A stretch of DNA of 64,000 bases from the NCBI GenBank assembly GCA_014155875.1, contig JACEFZ010027049.1:1-64000 (forward strand), written 5' to 3'. Position numbers and translations under genes: made by a program. The stretch is from Cepaea nemoralis (lineage: Eukaryota > Mollusca > Gastropoda > Stylommatophora > Helicidae). Below are positions 1 to 10,767 of this stretch, piece by piece. The number at the start of each line of letters is the position of its first letter. The stretch's first letter is position 1. The notes under the pieces were generated by a model that had not been told where the DNA came from, did not search any database, and was given only the letters and a program-made list of their open reading frames with translations.

Positions 1-9
1 GGGGCAAAA

Positions 10-304
10 AATATAATTATGGTTGCTTTTGCACAGGTAGAAGTATTGATGTTCTGATTGTTGGTAAAGCCAGTTTTAATGATTTTCTGTTCGTTTGCAC
101 AAGCCAGATATAATGATGGTATGATTGTTGGCACAAGCCAGAAATAATTATGGTCTGATTGTTGGCACAAGGCAAATATAATGAAGGGCTTATTGTTGGC
201 ACAGACCAGATATCATGATGACCTGATTGTTAGCACAAGCCAGAAATAATGATGTTCTTATTGTTGGTACAATCCAGATATAATGATGTTCTAATTGTTG
301 GCAG
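10..304 (+). repeat. 34-bp minisatellite ending in the exon 1 acceptor
   Basis: The motif ATTGTTGG recurs at 124, 158, 192, 226 (as ATTGTTAG), 260 and 294, exactly 34 bp apart, with weaker copies back to the window start. The consensus runs ATTGTTGGCACAAGCCAG then ATATAATGATGTTCTG. The last unit changes GGCACA to GGCAGA, which makes the AG used as exon 1 acceptor. Confidence 0.9.
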
Positions 305-485
305 ACTGGGATAGTCAAACTCCCACTGGAAGCACCACTCACAAAATCAATTGCCCAAAATGTACGCGACCACTTAAGACACAGCTGGTCGGGCCGGTTA
401 GATTTCCTGATGTCCTGCATTGGGTTCTCTGTTGGTCTGGGAAATATCTGGAGGTTCCCGTATCTGTGCTACAAGAGCGGAGGAG
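305..485 (+). CDS. SLC6 transporter exon 1 in window: pre-TM1 tail and TM1
   Basis: Phase-0 start after the acceptor ending TTGGCAG (301-304) and phase-1 end before donor GTCAGT. The frame is open throughout and reads [13 protein letters not shown] followed by TM1, [19 protein letters not shown], then YKSGG with the next glycine split over the intron. Trp-Arg-Phe-Pro-Tyr is the family TM1 signature; Asn of GLGN is the Na1 ligand. Gly in SVGLG marks an amino-acid-type substrate site. There is no Met at the start, so at least one upstream exon is missing. The acceptor is the end of the last unit of the 34-bp minisatellite and its pyrimidine tract is poor, so the exact left edge is less sure than the right. 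Confidence 0.88.
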
Positions 486-514
486 GTCAGTATATATGGG
501 TTGTTGTTTTGTAT

Positions 515-990
515 GCACATCACTAGAAGAATCAGATTCGCTGGGCTGGTCATTTTATTCGCATGCCAGATCACAAGTTCCGTAAACGAAATTTTCTACT
601 GTGAGCTGCGCTGTGGTAAACGCTCCTATGGCGGCCAGAGGAAACCTTTAAAGACGCTCTTAAGATCTCACTAAAAAGTGTGGAATTCATCACGACTCTT
701 GGGAGAACTGCTGCCGAAGACCGAAATTCGTGATGTACATCATTGCGCAAGAGTGTAGTCACTTGCGACGCCAGGAGGACTGCAAGAGCTGTGGAAAATA
801 TGCTGGAAAAAAAAATCGACAGAAGATCCTCCTCCTTAAACGTCAAGTATTCCTTGCCCACATTGTCAAAAAACATTTTGAGCCAAAATATGTTTTACCA
901 GCCATCTTTAAACTCATGGTTCCAAACTTTCAACCCAACTGGATGAATTGAATGGTCATCATCATTCTTGATAGACAAACACCATCACAT
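515..990 (+). mobile_element. L-D non-LTR retrotransposon 3' fragment (C2H2-finger C-terminus), copy 1
   Basis: Broken frames read RRIRFAGLVI, then GKRSYGGQRK, a run matching SLK-x-x-x-x-x-x-WE-x-AAEDR, and CPHCQKTF...TSHL..TH. This is the well-known C-terminal part of an animal LINE polyprotein: the RT-distal domain followed by one C2H2 zinc finger. Frameshifts and stops show it is dead. It lies in intron 1 and is followed at 1105 by a second copy of the same segment. Confidence 0.75.
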
Positions 991-1104
991 TGCAAGGCAG
1001 TAGTCTGTAGGGTCGCTGCCATTGTAAAATTGACAGGGTAAGATAATATACCCACGGGTAGATAAATCCAGTTACCTTTAATGGAATTTGTCCAGAGGCA
1101 GTAA

Positions 1105-1553
1105 CTATTACACAAATGTGTGCAGGCTCCCTAAACGAATTTTTTTTTTTTTCTACGGTGAGCTGCGTGCTGGTAAACGCTCCCAAGGCGGCCAGAGGAA
1201 ACGCTTTAAAGACACTAAAGATCTCACTAAAAGCTTTTGGAATTCATCACGACACTTGAAAGACTGCTGCCAAAGACCGAAACTCGTAGCGTACATCATT
1301 ACGCAAGGGTGCAGCCACTTGTGAAGCAAAGAGGATTGCAAGAGCTGTAAAAACAAGGCTGGAAAAAAAAAAAAAAACCACTGCAGAAGATCCTCTTCCC
1401 TGAACGTCAAGCATTATTTGTCCACATTGTCAAAAGAACATTTCGAACCAAAATAGGTTTTACCAGCCATTATAAAACTAACGGCTCCAAACTTTCAACA
1501 TCACTTGATGAAATAAATGGTCATCATCATTATTGATGGACAAACACCATATG
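1105..1553 (+). mobile_element. L-D non-LTR retrotransposon 3' fragment, copy 2
   Basis: About 75-80% similar by eye to 560-990, in the same orientation: CRLPKRIFFFFYGELRAGKR, SQGGQRKRFKD, then the finger region decayed. Poly-T (1139-1151) and poly-A (1363-1377) runs have expanded inside it. Either two independent truncated insertions or a tandem duplication of one. Confidence 0.72.
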
Positions 1554-1701
1554 AGTTTCGTTCGGAGTTGGGATAGTAGTCCTATAACATCATCGACCCA
1601 CAGCTGGTTTCATGCTTCCGGACTTGTTCTATTTATTTACTTTATTTATTTATTTATTATTTATTGGTTTATTTTTTAATTTATTTAGTTATTTGTTTCA
1701 G

Positions 1702-1908
1702 GGTCTTTATGGCGACGTTGTTAAGCCACCTTCCTCGCGCTCCGAAGTTTGTGGGTTCAATTCTGGACTCTTTCATCAGGTTTACGAATGCAATTTTTCT
1801 CGGAGACCCCAGGGGGTCGTCGCTGGAGCAATAGTGATGCTTTCGACAGATCGCCGTGCTGAAAGAGGTCGAGCTATTTAGAATAAATCCCCGGTGCAAT
1901 GAATTCGT
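1702..1908 (+). mobile_element. SINE B copy (tRNA-like head)
   Basis: Matches the other SINE B copies: ATGGCGACGTTGTTAAGCC head, GTTTGTGGGTTCAATTC (B-box-like), middle CGGAGACCCCAGGGGGTCGTC, and end CCCGGTGCAATGAATTCG. Located in intron 1 just before exon 2. Confidence 0.75.
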
Positions 1909-1971
1909 CCCCCTATATTTATTTATTTTGCTATAATATGTACATTATTGTTAATGATGCCCTCTCCACAG

Positions 1972-2103
1972 GCGCCTTTCTGATACCGTACACGTTTTTC
2001 ATGATCACCTGTTCGATCCCGCTGTTTTTTCTCGAGTTTGCGTGCGGCCAGTTTGCCAGTGTCGGTATTATCACTGTATGGAGGATCAGCCCCTTGTTTC
2101 AAG
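1972..2103 (+). CDS. SLC6 transporter exon 2: TM2
   Basis: Acceptor CTCTCCACAG (1962-1971), donor GTATGC after 2103; phase 1 on both sides. The joined codon gives Gly, then [19 protein letters not shown] and the intracellular loop [18 protein letters not shown] ending SPLFQ(G). The IPY tyrosine corresponds to a Cl- ligand in GAT1-type carriers and is present. Identity as TM2 and IL1 of an SLC6 protein is clear from GAFLIPY and from the E-x5-GQ motif. SINE B lies just upstream (1702-1908), so little of the 3' end of intron 1 is unique sequence. Confidence 0.93.
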
Positions 2104-2491
2104 GTATGCTGCATCATGATCGCCTTATAAGTTCCATGTTTGACGCTTTACAGAACCTAAATGGATTGACTTCTTTTGGGTTGCTCATATGGCATGATCG
2201 GGACAAAAACATAGAGCTATAGTATGTCCCGCAAAGCATGCCTTCATGCACGATCAATTATTTTGAAAACTGTCTATTGCATCGTTATGAAATTTTTCCA
2301 GCCGTCTTATATTTACCCCCACCCAAGGAATATGTCTTTGATAGGTCCAAAAACAACATAAATCATCGAAAGCGGCGACATTTCTTTGATGTTTTGCTTA
2401 AAAACTAGTGATTTCTCGCCAATTCAGATGACACACAAGGCGTATCCGGATTCGTATGGGAGTGGGTGCAATGAAATAACTAGCCTAAAAG

Positions 2492-2716
2492 TCGAAGGGT
2501 CGGCTGCATTGCACCGGGTTTTATCCCATATAGCTCAGTTTCTTTCCGCAGCGCGGAAAGCGTCGCACAAAGCACGAACTCCGTATCTCCAGCGACGAAC
2601 CTCGGGAGTCTCCGAAAAAATGCACTCGTGAAGTGAAGGACTCGACCCGGAATCGAACATACAACCTTCGGAGCCCGAGTCAGACGGCTTGACCACTTCA
2701 CCACGGAGAATCCCGA
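2492..2716 (-). mobile_element. SINE B copy
   Basis: On the minus strand the head reads GTGGTGAAGTGGTCAAGCCG then GTTCGATTCCGGGTCGAG, a tRNA-like A-box/B-box pair, followed by TCGGAGACTCCCGAGGTTCG and the conserved end ACCCGGTGCAATGCAGCC. About 225 bp, intron 2. Confidence 0.82.
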
Positions 2717-3331
2717 GAGGGGTGCAATGTGTAATATTAGTAAAGACAGAGAATTCACAGAGGCGTGGGGTAAATAATTTGTAAATTAACAGGAAAGTAG
2801 AAGGAATATATTTCTTACCTTATTTTTCATTTCCTTCTTGTTTCTTCAGCTGCTGGTTAATAAAGATTACACAGTATTCATGTTAGCTTTTTATATTGAG
2901 TTCGTGAAAGCTTCCAAATAGCTGTGCGTTAATGTGTTATGGAGTGACCAGAAATGATACCACAATTTAGTTACCATGTTTCCATTTTTAAGGATCTGTT
3001 CAGCTGTCTGTGTAATTTGTTCACACGTACACATGGGTGAGAGAACCGCTTTGAGTCTTCGTGAAAGATTGTCTACTCTGCTGTTTACCGTTCAGAGACG
3101 GAACATGATTGCCTGTTTTGCACTATGAAAATAGTTGTCAGTGTCTCTGTAGTGGGCTTTCTTCTTAACGACCAAGAGGTTGGTCCTCTTTTCATTGAAG
3201 TTTATAGATTGATTCGTATGCACGTGTGTTGTCCCCTAATTTGACAACGTGTTTGCTCTCACGTTTCTTGTTATGCCACAATATGTCAGTTTCCACTGCT
3301 ATATTACTCTTCTGTTGGTGTTCAATGCGTT

Positions 3332-3333
<2 letters not shown>
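2717..3333. other. Intronic stretch without recognised features
   Basis: AT-rich intron 2 sequence. No open frame, transposon or repeat structure was recognised. Confidence 0.6.

Positions 3334-3378
<45 letters not shown>
3334..3378. repeat. (TG)n microsatellite
   Basis: About 22 uninterrupted TG dinucleotides in intron 2. Confidence 0.97.
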
Positions 3379-3379
<1 letters not shown>

Positions 3380-3667
3380 CAATACAGTTGCTTTGTCACA
3401 GCTGAGGGCTTGCGGAATTGAAAATTCATCACTCTGGAATACAAACTGTTGCCATTGACATTATACTCATGCTGTAATGTTTAGGGCCTTCAATTCGTCT
3501 GAATAGTTGGAGCAAAATATCCCAGTAAGCGTGCATGCGGATTAAGGTCTGGTCTCGGTTGCATAACATCCAATCCATCCTTTCTCCAATAGTCCTCTTC
3601 CTCTTTCAACACATGGTTCTCACATTTTTTCCAGTAACTTTTATCAATATTTAATACCGAGGACTGG

Positions 3668-3957
<290 letters not shown>

Positions 3958-4330
3958 CCCCGCCAGGAGCTGGGCGAAGACGGGCCGAGTCAGCTAGTTT
4001 ATTTAAATAATCACGTTTCATTAAAGAACCCCCATTGGAGACATCTCTGAACAATACCATTTAACTCCGCGCAGTTTGTGCCAAACAGGAAAATCACGAG
4101 ACAATTTCAAAAAAGCGCGGAAGTATCTTGGTGAAGCTGTAATACTTTTAAAATTTTGGACTTAACCTCTAAGCCGTAAATTATATACCGCATATAAACA
4201 AACATTGAAATCTGCTGTACAATCTCCAGAACAAAACTATTTTGTTGGGTGGACATAATGATAAGTTTATATGCTAAATCTATCATTTTCCCTCAGTTGG
4301 TTACTGAGATATTGAATTTTATATTGAGGC

Positions 4331-4351
4331 AAAAAAAAAAAAAAAAAAAAA
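4331..4351. repeat. Poly(A) run
   Basis: 21 adenines; nothing upstream proves it is a retroposon tail. Confidence 0.9.
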
Positions 4352-4791
4352 TATAATACACAACTGTAGTGATTGTGAGAAATGGCGAAACATGACCGCC
4401 CACTCTTACCGGTATGTACATGATTATCTTATGAGTTCCACGATAGACGCTTGCAGAAGTTGAAAGGTTATAGGGAGTGAGGGGGGAGAGCCTGACTTCA
4501 TGGAACCGGATTTAACCTGGCTGGCTTAGTCTCTCCCAGCAGAACGGCAAGCAGCTTGTCAAAAAAACACGAGCTCTGTAGTTTCAACGATGATCTCCTA
4601 GGGTCACCGAAACATTGAACTTGTGATCTGAACCGCGCCCGAACAAGAAGGCAATACCTTTAAAGCCCCAGGCACAAGGCGTAGCCACTTCGCGAACAAG
4701 ACCCTAGTATTTATGTACTGCATATGTTATACTTGGAAGGGACCCACCCTTCGCCCCCGCAGAAAAAAAAACGCGCGGGGGATGATTGCTA
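4352..4791. other. Intronic stretch without recognised features
   Basis: Intron 2 sequence with a higher G+C part (4440-4700) but no frame or repeat family recognised. Confidence 0.5.
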
Positions 4792-4818
4792 CGTCCTGTA
4801 CAGGATATGCAACTAACT
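4792..4818 (+). mobile_element. SINE A 3'-end remnant
   Basis: CGTCCTGTACAGGATATGCA followed by ACTAAC is the constant 3' end of SINE A copies found elsewhere in the window. Confidence 0.55.
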
Positions 4819-4916
4819 TGTAAACAGTTGTCATTTATTTCACCTTACTCAGTGTCAGATCATTGCCCGTGTGTTGTTGAATATTGACTCGAGTCACTGC
4901 TGCCTTCATCTGCCAG

Positions 4917-5145
4917 GAGTCGGCTATGGGATGATCATCATCTCCTCTCTTGTCTGCATCTACTACAACGTCATCATGGCCTGGACCTTCTACTTCCTGC
5001 TCAAGTCGATGAGCGTCGTGTTGCCATGGAGTCTCTGCCAGCAGAGCTGGAACACCCGCAGGTGCTTGGTGCTACAGCCGCGCAGCAATCTGACGCAGCA
5101 GCAGAACGGAACCAATATGGTGCCCGCCAGTGTTGAATTCTGGGA
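4917..5145 (+). CDS. SLC6 transporter exon 3: TM3 and extracellular loop 2
   Basis: Acceptor TCATCTGCCAG, donor GTAGGT; phase 1 in, phase 2 out. It reads (G)VGYGMIIISSLVCIYYNVIM (TM3 with the substrate-site Tyr-Tyr-Asn), then AWTFYFLLKSM. Loop EL2 contains LPWSLCQQSWNTRRC: the two cysteines are eight residues apart, matching the conserved SLC6 disulfide. Two glycosylation sequons, NLT and NGT, follow. The exon ends ASVEFWE, the last codon being split. The donor must be inside GGGA|GTAGGT, because reading on gives an in-frame TAG. Confidence 0.92.
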
Positions 5146-5363
5146 GTAGGTTGTGTATTTCACGATGTTTTTAGGCTTAATTCTTCTTCTAAGATTAGCT
5201 TCATAAGTGATATATGAATGAAATAACATATGAGAGGACAGAGATATGAAGTGCCTGCATGCACAATTCTTAACCCTTTGAAAGTTTGTTTGTTCGTTCG
5301 TTCTTCTTCTTCTTGCATTCGTTCTTTCATGTTTACACCGACAGACGAGTTCTCGTGGTGTTA

Positions 5364-5617
5364 AAGTTAGTTGCATATTCTTTACAGAATGTCGCAGTCA
5401 ACTCCAGCATTTTTTTTTTGGCTGTTGGTGATCTCTTGGCAAGTTTACGTTAGTAGTTTGTCATTGCTTTTTGAACGAAAGACACTCATACCATTTTATA
5501 AATATTCCAACACAAGGCGGCCTGCTCCCAAATCGCCCGCAGCTGTGTTTCGAACGCAGTATGCGGGGTTACGAATTGTGTCCATAACCGCTTCGCCACG
5601 GAGCCGGCTTCTCGTGT
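5364..5617 (-). mobile_element. SINE A copy
   Basis: Minus strand runs from CCGTGGCGAAGCGGTTATGG, through CGTTCGAAACACAGCTGCGG and CAATGACAAACTACTAACG, to the 3' end TGTAAAGAATATGCAACTAA. The same order of blocks recurs at 33017, 36357, 48894, 56060 (minus), 62308 and 63003. The head resembles a tRNA with GTTCGAAAC as B box. Confidence 0.85.
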
Positions 5618-5867
5618 TGTAGTCAACAGATTTCTTAACAAATGCTGTGCCGAACAAAAAGTAGCTTTGGATCAAACAAAAATATATGGCGGAAAATGAG
5701 AAGTAGAGGCGTGTCACAGTTATGACTTAAAGTTGTTAAAATGGTAGAATAAATGTTGTGTTATCATGGAATGGCAACATTTTGGCGATATATACTCCCA
5801 CATGGATACAGGACGTCGCGTAAGACGATTAATCATTCCATGGCCTTTGATCAGTTAAGTTCTTCTT

Positions 5868-6255
5868 TTGTTTAATTTAGTTTTGAATTCAGTGCCGTCT
5901 CGCTACGGTCGTCGTCCTGTCTTAGATGCCCGTCCTTGTGACAGTGCTCATAAACACCTTCTGCAGTTTTGCATGTCTTTGTACTCAGCTTTAGTGGCAG
6001 GACATAGTCAGATATGATTGAGCCACCGTATGACAGTAGACGGTCATACCTGCTTTCTGTTAGCGCCGAATGTTGGGCAGCGTTCTCCAAACCCGACAGC
6101 CCACATTGTGCCAACCGCTTCGGGAGGAGGAGTGCAACTGGGAGGGTAACAGCTTTATCCTGATGTGAGGTAATGCATTTTAACGAGTAAATGTCATGCA
6201 GGGCAATGTATCAAACTATCGTCTGTCAAGACGCCAAGGTGCCAGTACAGCACTC
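5868..6255 (-). mobile_element. Repeat F copy (unclassified interspersed repeat)
   Basis: Minus strand begins CTGGCACCTTGGCGTCTTGA (CAGACGATAGTTT follows), has AACATTCGGCGCTAACAGAA and GCTCAATCATATCTGACTA, and ends near 5868. The blocks are shared with copies at 11528, 18162/21438, 33655, 37060, 43690 and 63730. No domain was recognised. Confidence 0.75.
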
Positions 6256-6698
6256 AGCTCCAGTTGCAGGGCCAGAGATTGGGGTATTAATGTGCTGGGT
6301 GTCGCTAACTTTTTCCCCCAAAGTACAGGGTATTATATGGATGTTTGGGTTGTTGTTTATGGATGTAGTTCTGACTGGTGTTGTCCTGTTTATCTTTATT
6401 CTTGGTGGACTAAGCATGAGATCATCAAGTCTTGTGCTCACAGAGGTGTGTTTGCATACGTTTGTACTTTTCCGTAAGGATCATTGTTTTTGGTGTTTCT
6501 TCTACAGAATAGTGTCCCTGCTGTAGTTACTTATGCATCTCTAGGATGGACGAGGTTTTCATTGCTTGCGTGATAGTTCTCAAAGCTTGTTTCTGCGTCG
6601 TGTCTAAGATCTGCAGATGATAATTTGTTGCTGATAATCAAATATACACCAGGTTTTGTTTTATACTACATTGTAGCTTATATTTGGTCTCTGCCATT

Positions 6699-6799
6699 TT
6701 GTTGTTGTTATTGTTGTTGTGCTGTTGTTGTTATTGTTGTTGTTATTGATGTTGTGTTGGTGTTGTTGTTTGTCTTCTTTCTTTCTTTCTTTCTTTCAT

Positions 6800-6846
<47 letters not shown>

Positions 6847-6860
6847 ACTTTTCTTTCTTT
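6699..6860. repeat. TTG-rich tract and (TTTC)n microsatellite
   Basis: TTG/TTA trinucleotides at 6699-6775 followed by about 17 TTTC units at 6776-6860 with one CATT interruption. Confidence 0.93.
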
Positions 6861-7056
6861 CACAGCGTATGTTTCCCTTACACTGTGTTGCTTGGTTTTC
6901 TGTTTTCATTTCGGCATCGGATACATTTAGTGGTATGAACCGCAAATGTATTTTTTCAGAGCTTGAATAAGAGCCGCTAGCCCGAGCGACGTCACATGAT
7001 GTTTCGGATATCTGTTATTTTTTACTTTGTTCCATTTGAATATATATATATATATA

Positions 7057-7864
7057 TGGAGGACGAGACATCAATAACATTACAAATGCAGATGATACAG
7101 TATTGATTGCAGACAATGAGCAGGATCTGCAAAAATTAGTAGATGAGATGCGGTTGTTGCACACAGTGAACAACTGGGGTTAGAATCAAATTGTTAAAAG
7201 ACACAGATAATGGTCGTCACTAGGAAGAAAGAAGCACCGCAATGTAATATACAATTAAATGGGAATATTCTTCAACGTGAATCGATACAATTATCTTGGA
7301 ACTGTCATATCATCTGATGGGAGATTCCTTGAAGAGATTAGAACAAGAATCGCCATGGCGAAAGTAGCCTTTAGCAATATGAAAAACATTCTGACCAATA
7401 AAACGATTTCAAATGAAACGAGAAAAAGAGTGTTGAGGTGCTACATAGAGCCTGTACTTTTGTATGGATGTGAAACTTGGACAATAAGCAGTCAAAGTGA
7501 AAAACATCTGATGGCTGCAGAAATGTGGTTTCTGATGAGAATGCAAAGAATTGCATGGACAAACAGAAAAACAAATGACCAAGTACTACAGGAAACAAAT
7601 GAAACTCATAAATTGATTAGACAAATTAGACGTAGACAGTCACAATTTTTTGGACATGTTATGAGAAGAAATGAAATGGAGAACTTGGTGACAACCGGCA
7701 AGATCAAAGGGAACATACCAAGGGGAAGACCGAGAAGTAAATACCTGGATGGCTTGTCCATATGGTATGGTCGAGAAGGGAACACTGAGCTGATCCACGA
7801 CTCTGGTGACCGAGTGAAATGGCTAGTCATGACCGCGCACGCTTCCCGGCATGGCACATGATGG
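7057..7864 (+). mobile_element. L-B non-LTR retrotransposon 3' part (end of RT and C-terminal domain)
   Basis: Begins INNITNADDTVLIADNEQD, i.e. the RT catalytic box (A-D-D with Tyr replaced by Asn). A 200-codon open frame follows (7259-7861): RYNYLGTVISSDGRF, VLLYGCETW, FFGHVMRR, then GRPRSKYLDGL and a C-terminus TAHASRHGT. This is the standard C-terminal region of APE-type LINE polyproteins. The 5' part is missing and stops occur near 7184, so it is a truncated dead copy. It ends in ATGATGGATATATAT, and TA repeats flank it on both sides (7036-7054, 7866-7880). Confidence 0.88.
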
Positions 7865-8003
7865 ATATATATATATATATAGTTCCCTCAGAAGACAATG
7901 CAAAACATATTTGTCAGTATCCTATGACTATACTCCTAGATTCCCACAAAAGACATAGTAAGACGTACCAATATTATATGACCATTTATCCTGATTCCCA
8001 CAG

Positions 8004-8136
8004 ACGCAATGTCCTGGAAATGACCGACGGTATCGAGGATTTTGGAAGCATCCGTTGGCCTCTGTTCGGCTGTCTCTTTCTCGCTTGGGTCGTTGTCTTT
8101 CTGTGTTTGTTCAAGGGAATCAAGTCTTCAGGGAAA
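8004..8136 (+). CDS. SLC6 transporter exon 4: TM4
   Basis: Acceptor TGATTCCCACAG, donor GTAAGT (consensus); phase 2 in, phase 0 out. It completes the split Glu and reads [20 protein letters not shown], then a hydrophobic TM4 ([16 protein letters not shown]) and KGIKSSGK. The EFWERN-x-x-EMTDG stretch across the exon 3/4 junction matches the end of EL2 in GABA/glycine-type SLC6 carriers. Lies between an L-B LINE remnant ending at 7864 and an L-C LINE beginning near 8300. Confidence 0.94.
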
Positions 8137-8299
8137 GTAAGTCTTTAACATCCGTACGGCATTCATCCGTTCTATTTATACCCAGAGCTTCCCAACGGAG
8201 AATTGGTTTGGAGGCCGTTGACATTGAAATAACTAAAACCCGTGAGAAAACCAGCACAAACCTAATCTCAGTCAAACCTATTGTGCTGAATCATGATAT

Positions 8300-8913
8300 G
8301 TAAAAAGTGCGAGGGGTTCGTGGCGAAGGTTTGTGAACGGTGTTTGGCGCAGGAGAGCCTCGGATATGATACCACGAGATCTGACCTGAGAATGGAGGTG
8401 AGGGAAGTCATGGAGGCGTTCCGCTGACTAGAGGACAGACAGCAAGTGCATGTTGTGATTGTAACGGACTCACAAAGTATAATGAGAAAGGTGAAGACAG
8501 GTATGCTTCGGGTAGAGAGGCAGGCTTAAGTTTAATAATAAAATATGGAGACCATTTGGTTGATGTGTCCCCCCAGGACATGCTGATTTTGTGGGAAACG
8601 AGCAGGCGGAAATATTGGCTGGGGTAGCACCACTTGTTGGGGTATTGCTGCATAATAAGGCAGACGTGGTTGCGGCCTTGTGGGAGCACGTGTACACCTC
8701 GGAGGAGCAGATGGATCACCATAGTCTGGTAAGAATGAGACAGCGAGGTGTGACGAGGGGATCTGGCCGACGCTCGGCGCTCGGAGGAAAGGCGAGACGG
8801 ACATATAATCAGATTGCTACTGGAACTATTAGTGTTGGAACTCTTCGCTGGCTGCTGAGGATGGGGACGGAGCGCTTATGGGAATGTCCCGAATGCTGTG
8901 ATGTCGGTTCCTA

Positions 8914-8944
<31 letters not shown>
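8300..8944 (+). mobile_element. L-C non-LTR retrotransposon 3' part with RNase H domain and (CAAT)n tail
   Basis: Frames interrupted by stops read SLGYDTTRSDLRMEVREVME, then VVIVTDSQSIMRKVKTGML (an RNase H core with the Asp of TDSQS), then ADFVGNEQAEILAG. An open frame to 8914 follows: ADVVAALWEHV, MRQRGVTRGSGRRS, and LWECPECCDVGS at the end. The Cys-x2-Cys near the C-terminus and the CAAT tail (8915-8944) repeat at 24198-24476. RNase H downstream of RT is known in several LINE clades (Jockey/I/R1 types). Confidence 0.85.
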
Positions 8945-8946
<2 letters not shown>

Positions 8947-9205
8947 GGCAGCTGTGGTCGGGACACTTTAGGATCGTGTATATAGTGTGGAAGAATAGAC
9001 TGATCACCCGGACTAGAAGAGAATGGTGCTGCAGGGAGTGACCAGAGAATCCGATCGATCCTCAATACTCCTAAGTAGGGCCAGAAGGACACATAATCAG
9101 ACTGCTACAGGTACTATTAGCATGGGATTCTTCACTGGATGTTACTGATGAGGACGAAGCGCGTATGGAAAATCCAGAGTGCTGTGATGTCGGTTCCTGA
9201 TTCAA
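8945..9205 (+). mobile_element. L-C 3' fragment, second tandem copy
   Basis: Directly after the CAAT tail, a diverged copy reads KAAVVGTL, GVTRESDRSS, ARRTHNQTATGTISM and ends at TGTGATGTCGGTTCCTGA, equivalent to 8663-8914. Likely an older insertion whose flank was hit by the younger copy. Confidence 0.7.
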
Positions 9206-9470
9206 TTACTTATTTACATTATAATATGGCTCTCCGCACGTGGGACATTCCAGCACCTGCCTTTCAATTCCCCCCTCCCCACCCGGCTGGTCTCGGGGTT
9301 TGCGAAGGATGGGGGGGGGGGGGGGGGGAGGACCGGCCTCAACAAAGTGATACTTTGGCACCGGGTGGAAGCAATAGATTGATACAAGAACAACGTCCAC
9401 CATATAATCATCACACTGAGTAGATAGTGTAGAGAGCGGTCTAAGGGGGTGACAGAAAATTGTAAAGGTT
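9205..9470 (-). mobile_element. L-C-like LINE C-terminal fragment with poly-G interruption
   Basis: Minus strand encodes LDRSLHYLLSVMIIWW, ASTRCQSITLLRP and a C-terminus VLECPTCGEPYYNVNK, another ECP-x-C ending typical of RNase H LINEs. A run of 19 G (9311-9329) splits it. Confidence 0.6.
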
Positions 9471-9477
9471 TAAAGAC

Positions 9478-10027
9478 AAGAGATTCGACTTCATTGCACC
9501 GAATTTTATCCCATTTGGCTCGGTATCTTTCCATAAGATAGCCTGCTAAAATGTGTTGAGTTGAGTTAAGGTGAGCTGAGTTGAGTTGAGTTGAGTCGAG
9601 TTGAGGTGAGCTAAGAAACATCACTGCACTCTGGACATTTCAACACGCGCTCCGTCCCCTCCTTCAACAGACTGCTAATGATTCCAACTGCCATCTGATT
9701 GAAAGTTCCCCTTGTCTTCCCTCCCAGTTTTTAGATTTGTTCCAGAGCCCACGCCGATATTCCGCCTTATCATCCTCTCCACATACGAATAGATTGGCTG
9801 GGTCTGCACGCTTTGTGTGGTATTCGTGCATGATCAGGTAGATGTGGTCCCAGCCCATTGTATGCCGAAAGCGTCGCACAAGACACGAAATCGGTAGCTC
9901 CAGAGACGACCCTCGAGAATCCAGGAGACAATTTTACTCGTGAACGGAATATCGATGCGCGAAATCGAACAAACAACCTTTGGAACGCGTAGCAGGCGGT
10001 GTAAGCATTTCGCCACTGGGACTCCCA
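9478..10027 (-). mobile_element. SINE B copy split by an insertion
   Basis: The 3' part (9478-9545) and the head (9862-10027) of one minus-strand SINE B are separated by 316 bp. The insert holds a GAGTT-type tract (9557-9612) and an L-C LINE fragment. Confidence 0.72.
9613..9861 (-). mobile_element. L-C-like LINE 3' fragment inserted in SINE B
   Basis: Minus strand reads GWDHIYLIMHEYHTKRADPA, then RQGELSIRWQLESLAV and, in another frame, ECSDVS close to the end. Its 3' end abuts a repeat of AACTC units, as expected for a simple-repeat tail. Young relative to the SINE it interrupts. Confidence 0.6.
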
Positions 10028-10029
10028 AA

Positions 10030-10290
10030 GTCACTGTCATTGACTTGAGTTGAGTTGGGTTTAGATGAGTTGATTTGAGTTTATTTGAATTGAGATGAGT
10101 TGGGATGATTTGAGATGAGCTGAGATGAGTTGAAATTAGTTGAGTTGAGTTGAGATGAGTTGATTTGAGATAAGTTGAAATGAGGTAAGATGAGTTGAGA
10201 CGAGTTGTGGTAAGCTGAATTGAGTTTAGTCGAGAATGAGTTGAGCTGACATGAGTTGAGTTGAGTTGACTTGAGCTAACTCAACTCAAT
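10030..10290. repeat. GAGTT/GATGA-type degenerate minisatellite
   Basis: 260 bp made of TGAGTTGAGT and TGAGATGAGT steps of 5 or 10 bp with many substitutions. Confidence 0.9.
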
Positions 10291-10327
10291 CTGTCTTGAA
10301 TGTAAGAGTGTAAAAATGTTTTATACA

Positions 10328-10690
10328 ACCTGGTTTGCTGTATGGAACGAATCATGGAAAGGTAATAAGGAAATTAGCAATAGCTTGGAAGCAACGGAGA
10401 TGTGATTCCTGAAACGAATGCTGCGAATTCCTTGGACTGCCAGAGTAACGAACGACGACTGCGTGGAAGAGGCTAATGAAACTAGAACGTTATATACAAC
10501 AATACCAAAGAGATAAACAGTATTCTTTGGTCATGTGTTGAGAAGACAGACATTGGAGAACATCGTGACAACTGGAAAGTTCGAGGGGAAGTGAGGCAGA
10601 GGCAGACCAAGAGAAAAGATGCTGGATGGACTGAGACGGTGGCATGGAGGATTATCATCAGCAGAGTTGGTCCAGAGCACCAGGTACTGA
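10328..10690 (+). mobile_element. L-B LINE C-terminal fragment
   Basis: Decayed reading frames match the 53574-54205 copy: a YCMEGIMER-like start, then RMLRIPWTARVTN, AETLYT-type run, LEN-VTTGKF and the GRGRPREKMLDGLRRW block. Several frameshifts. Confidence 0.7.
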
Positions 10691-10767
10691 GATCTGTAAA
10701 CATACTTGAACCCCTAACCAACTCGGCAATGTACACTATGATGATTATTATTATTAGAGAAGCCATA

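Noticed and set aside
295..585. Open frame of 96 codons with ATG at 295
   Set aside because: It overlaps exon 1 but is in the wrong frame; the frame at 305 with [10 protein letters not shown] is the true one and has no ATG.
2492..2716. tRNA gene (A/B-box-like head)
   Set aside because: The same head recurs with a constant 150-bp body and simple-repeat tail; it is a SINE, and the cloverleaf is imperfect.
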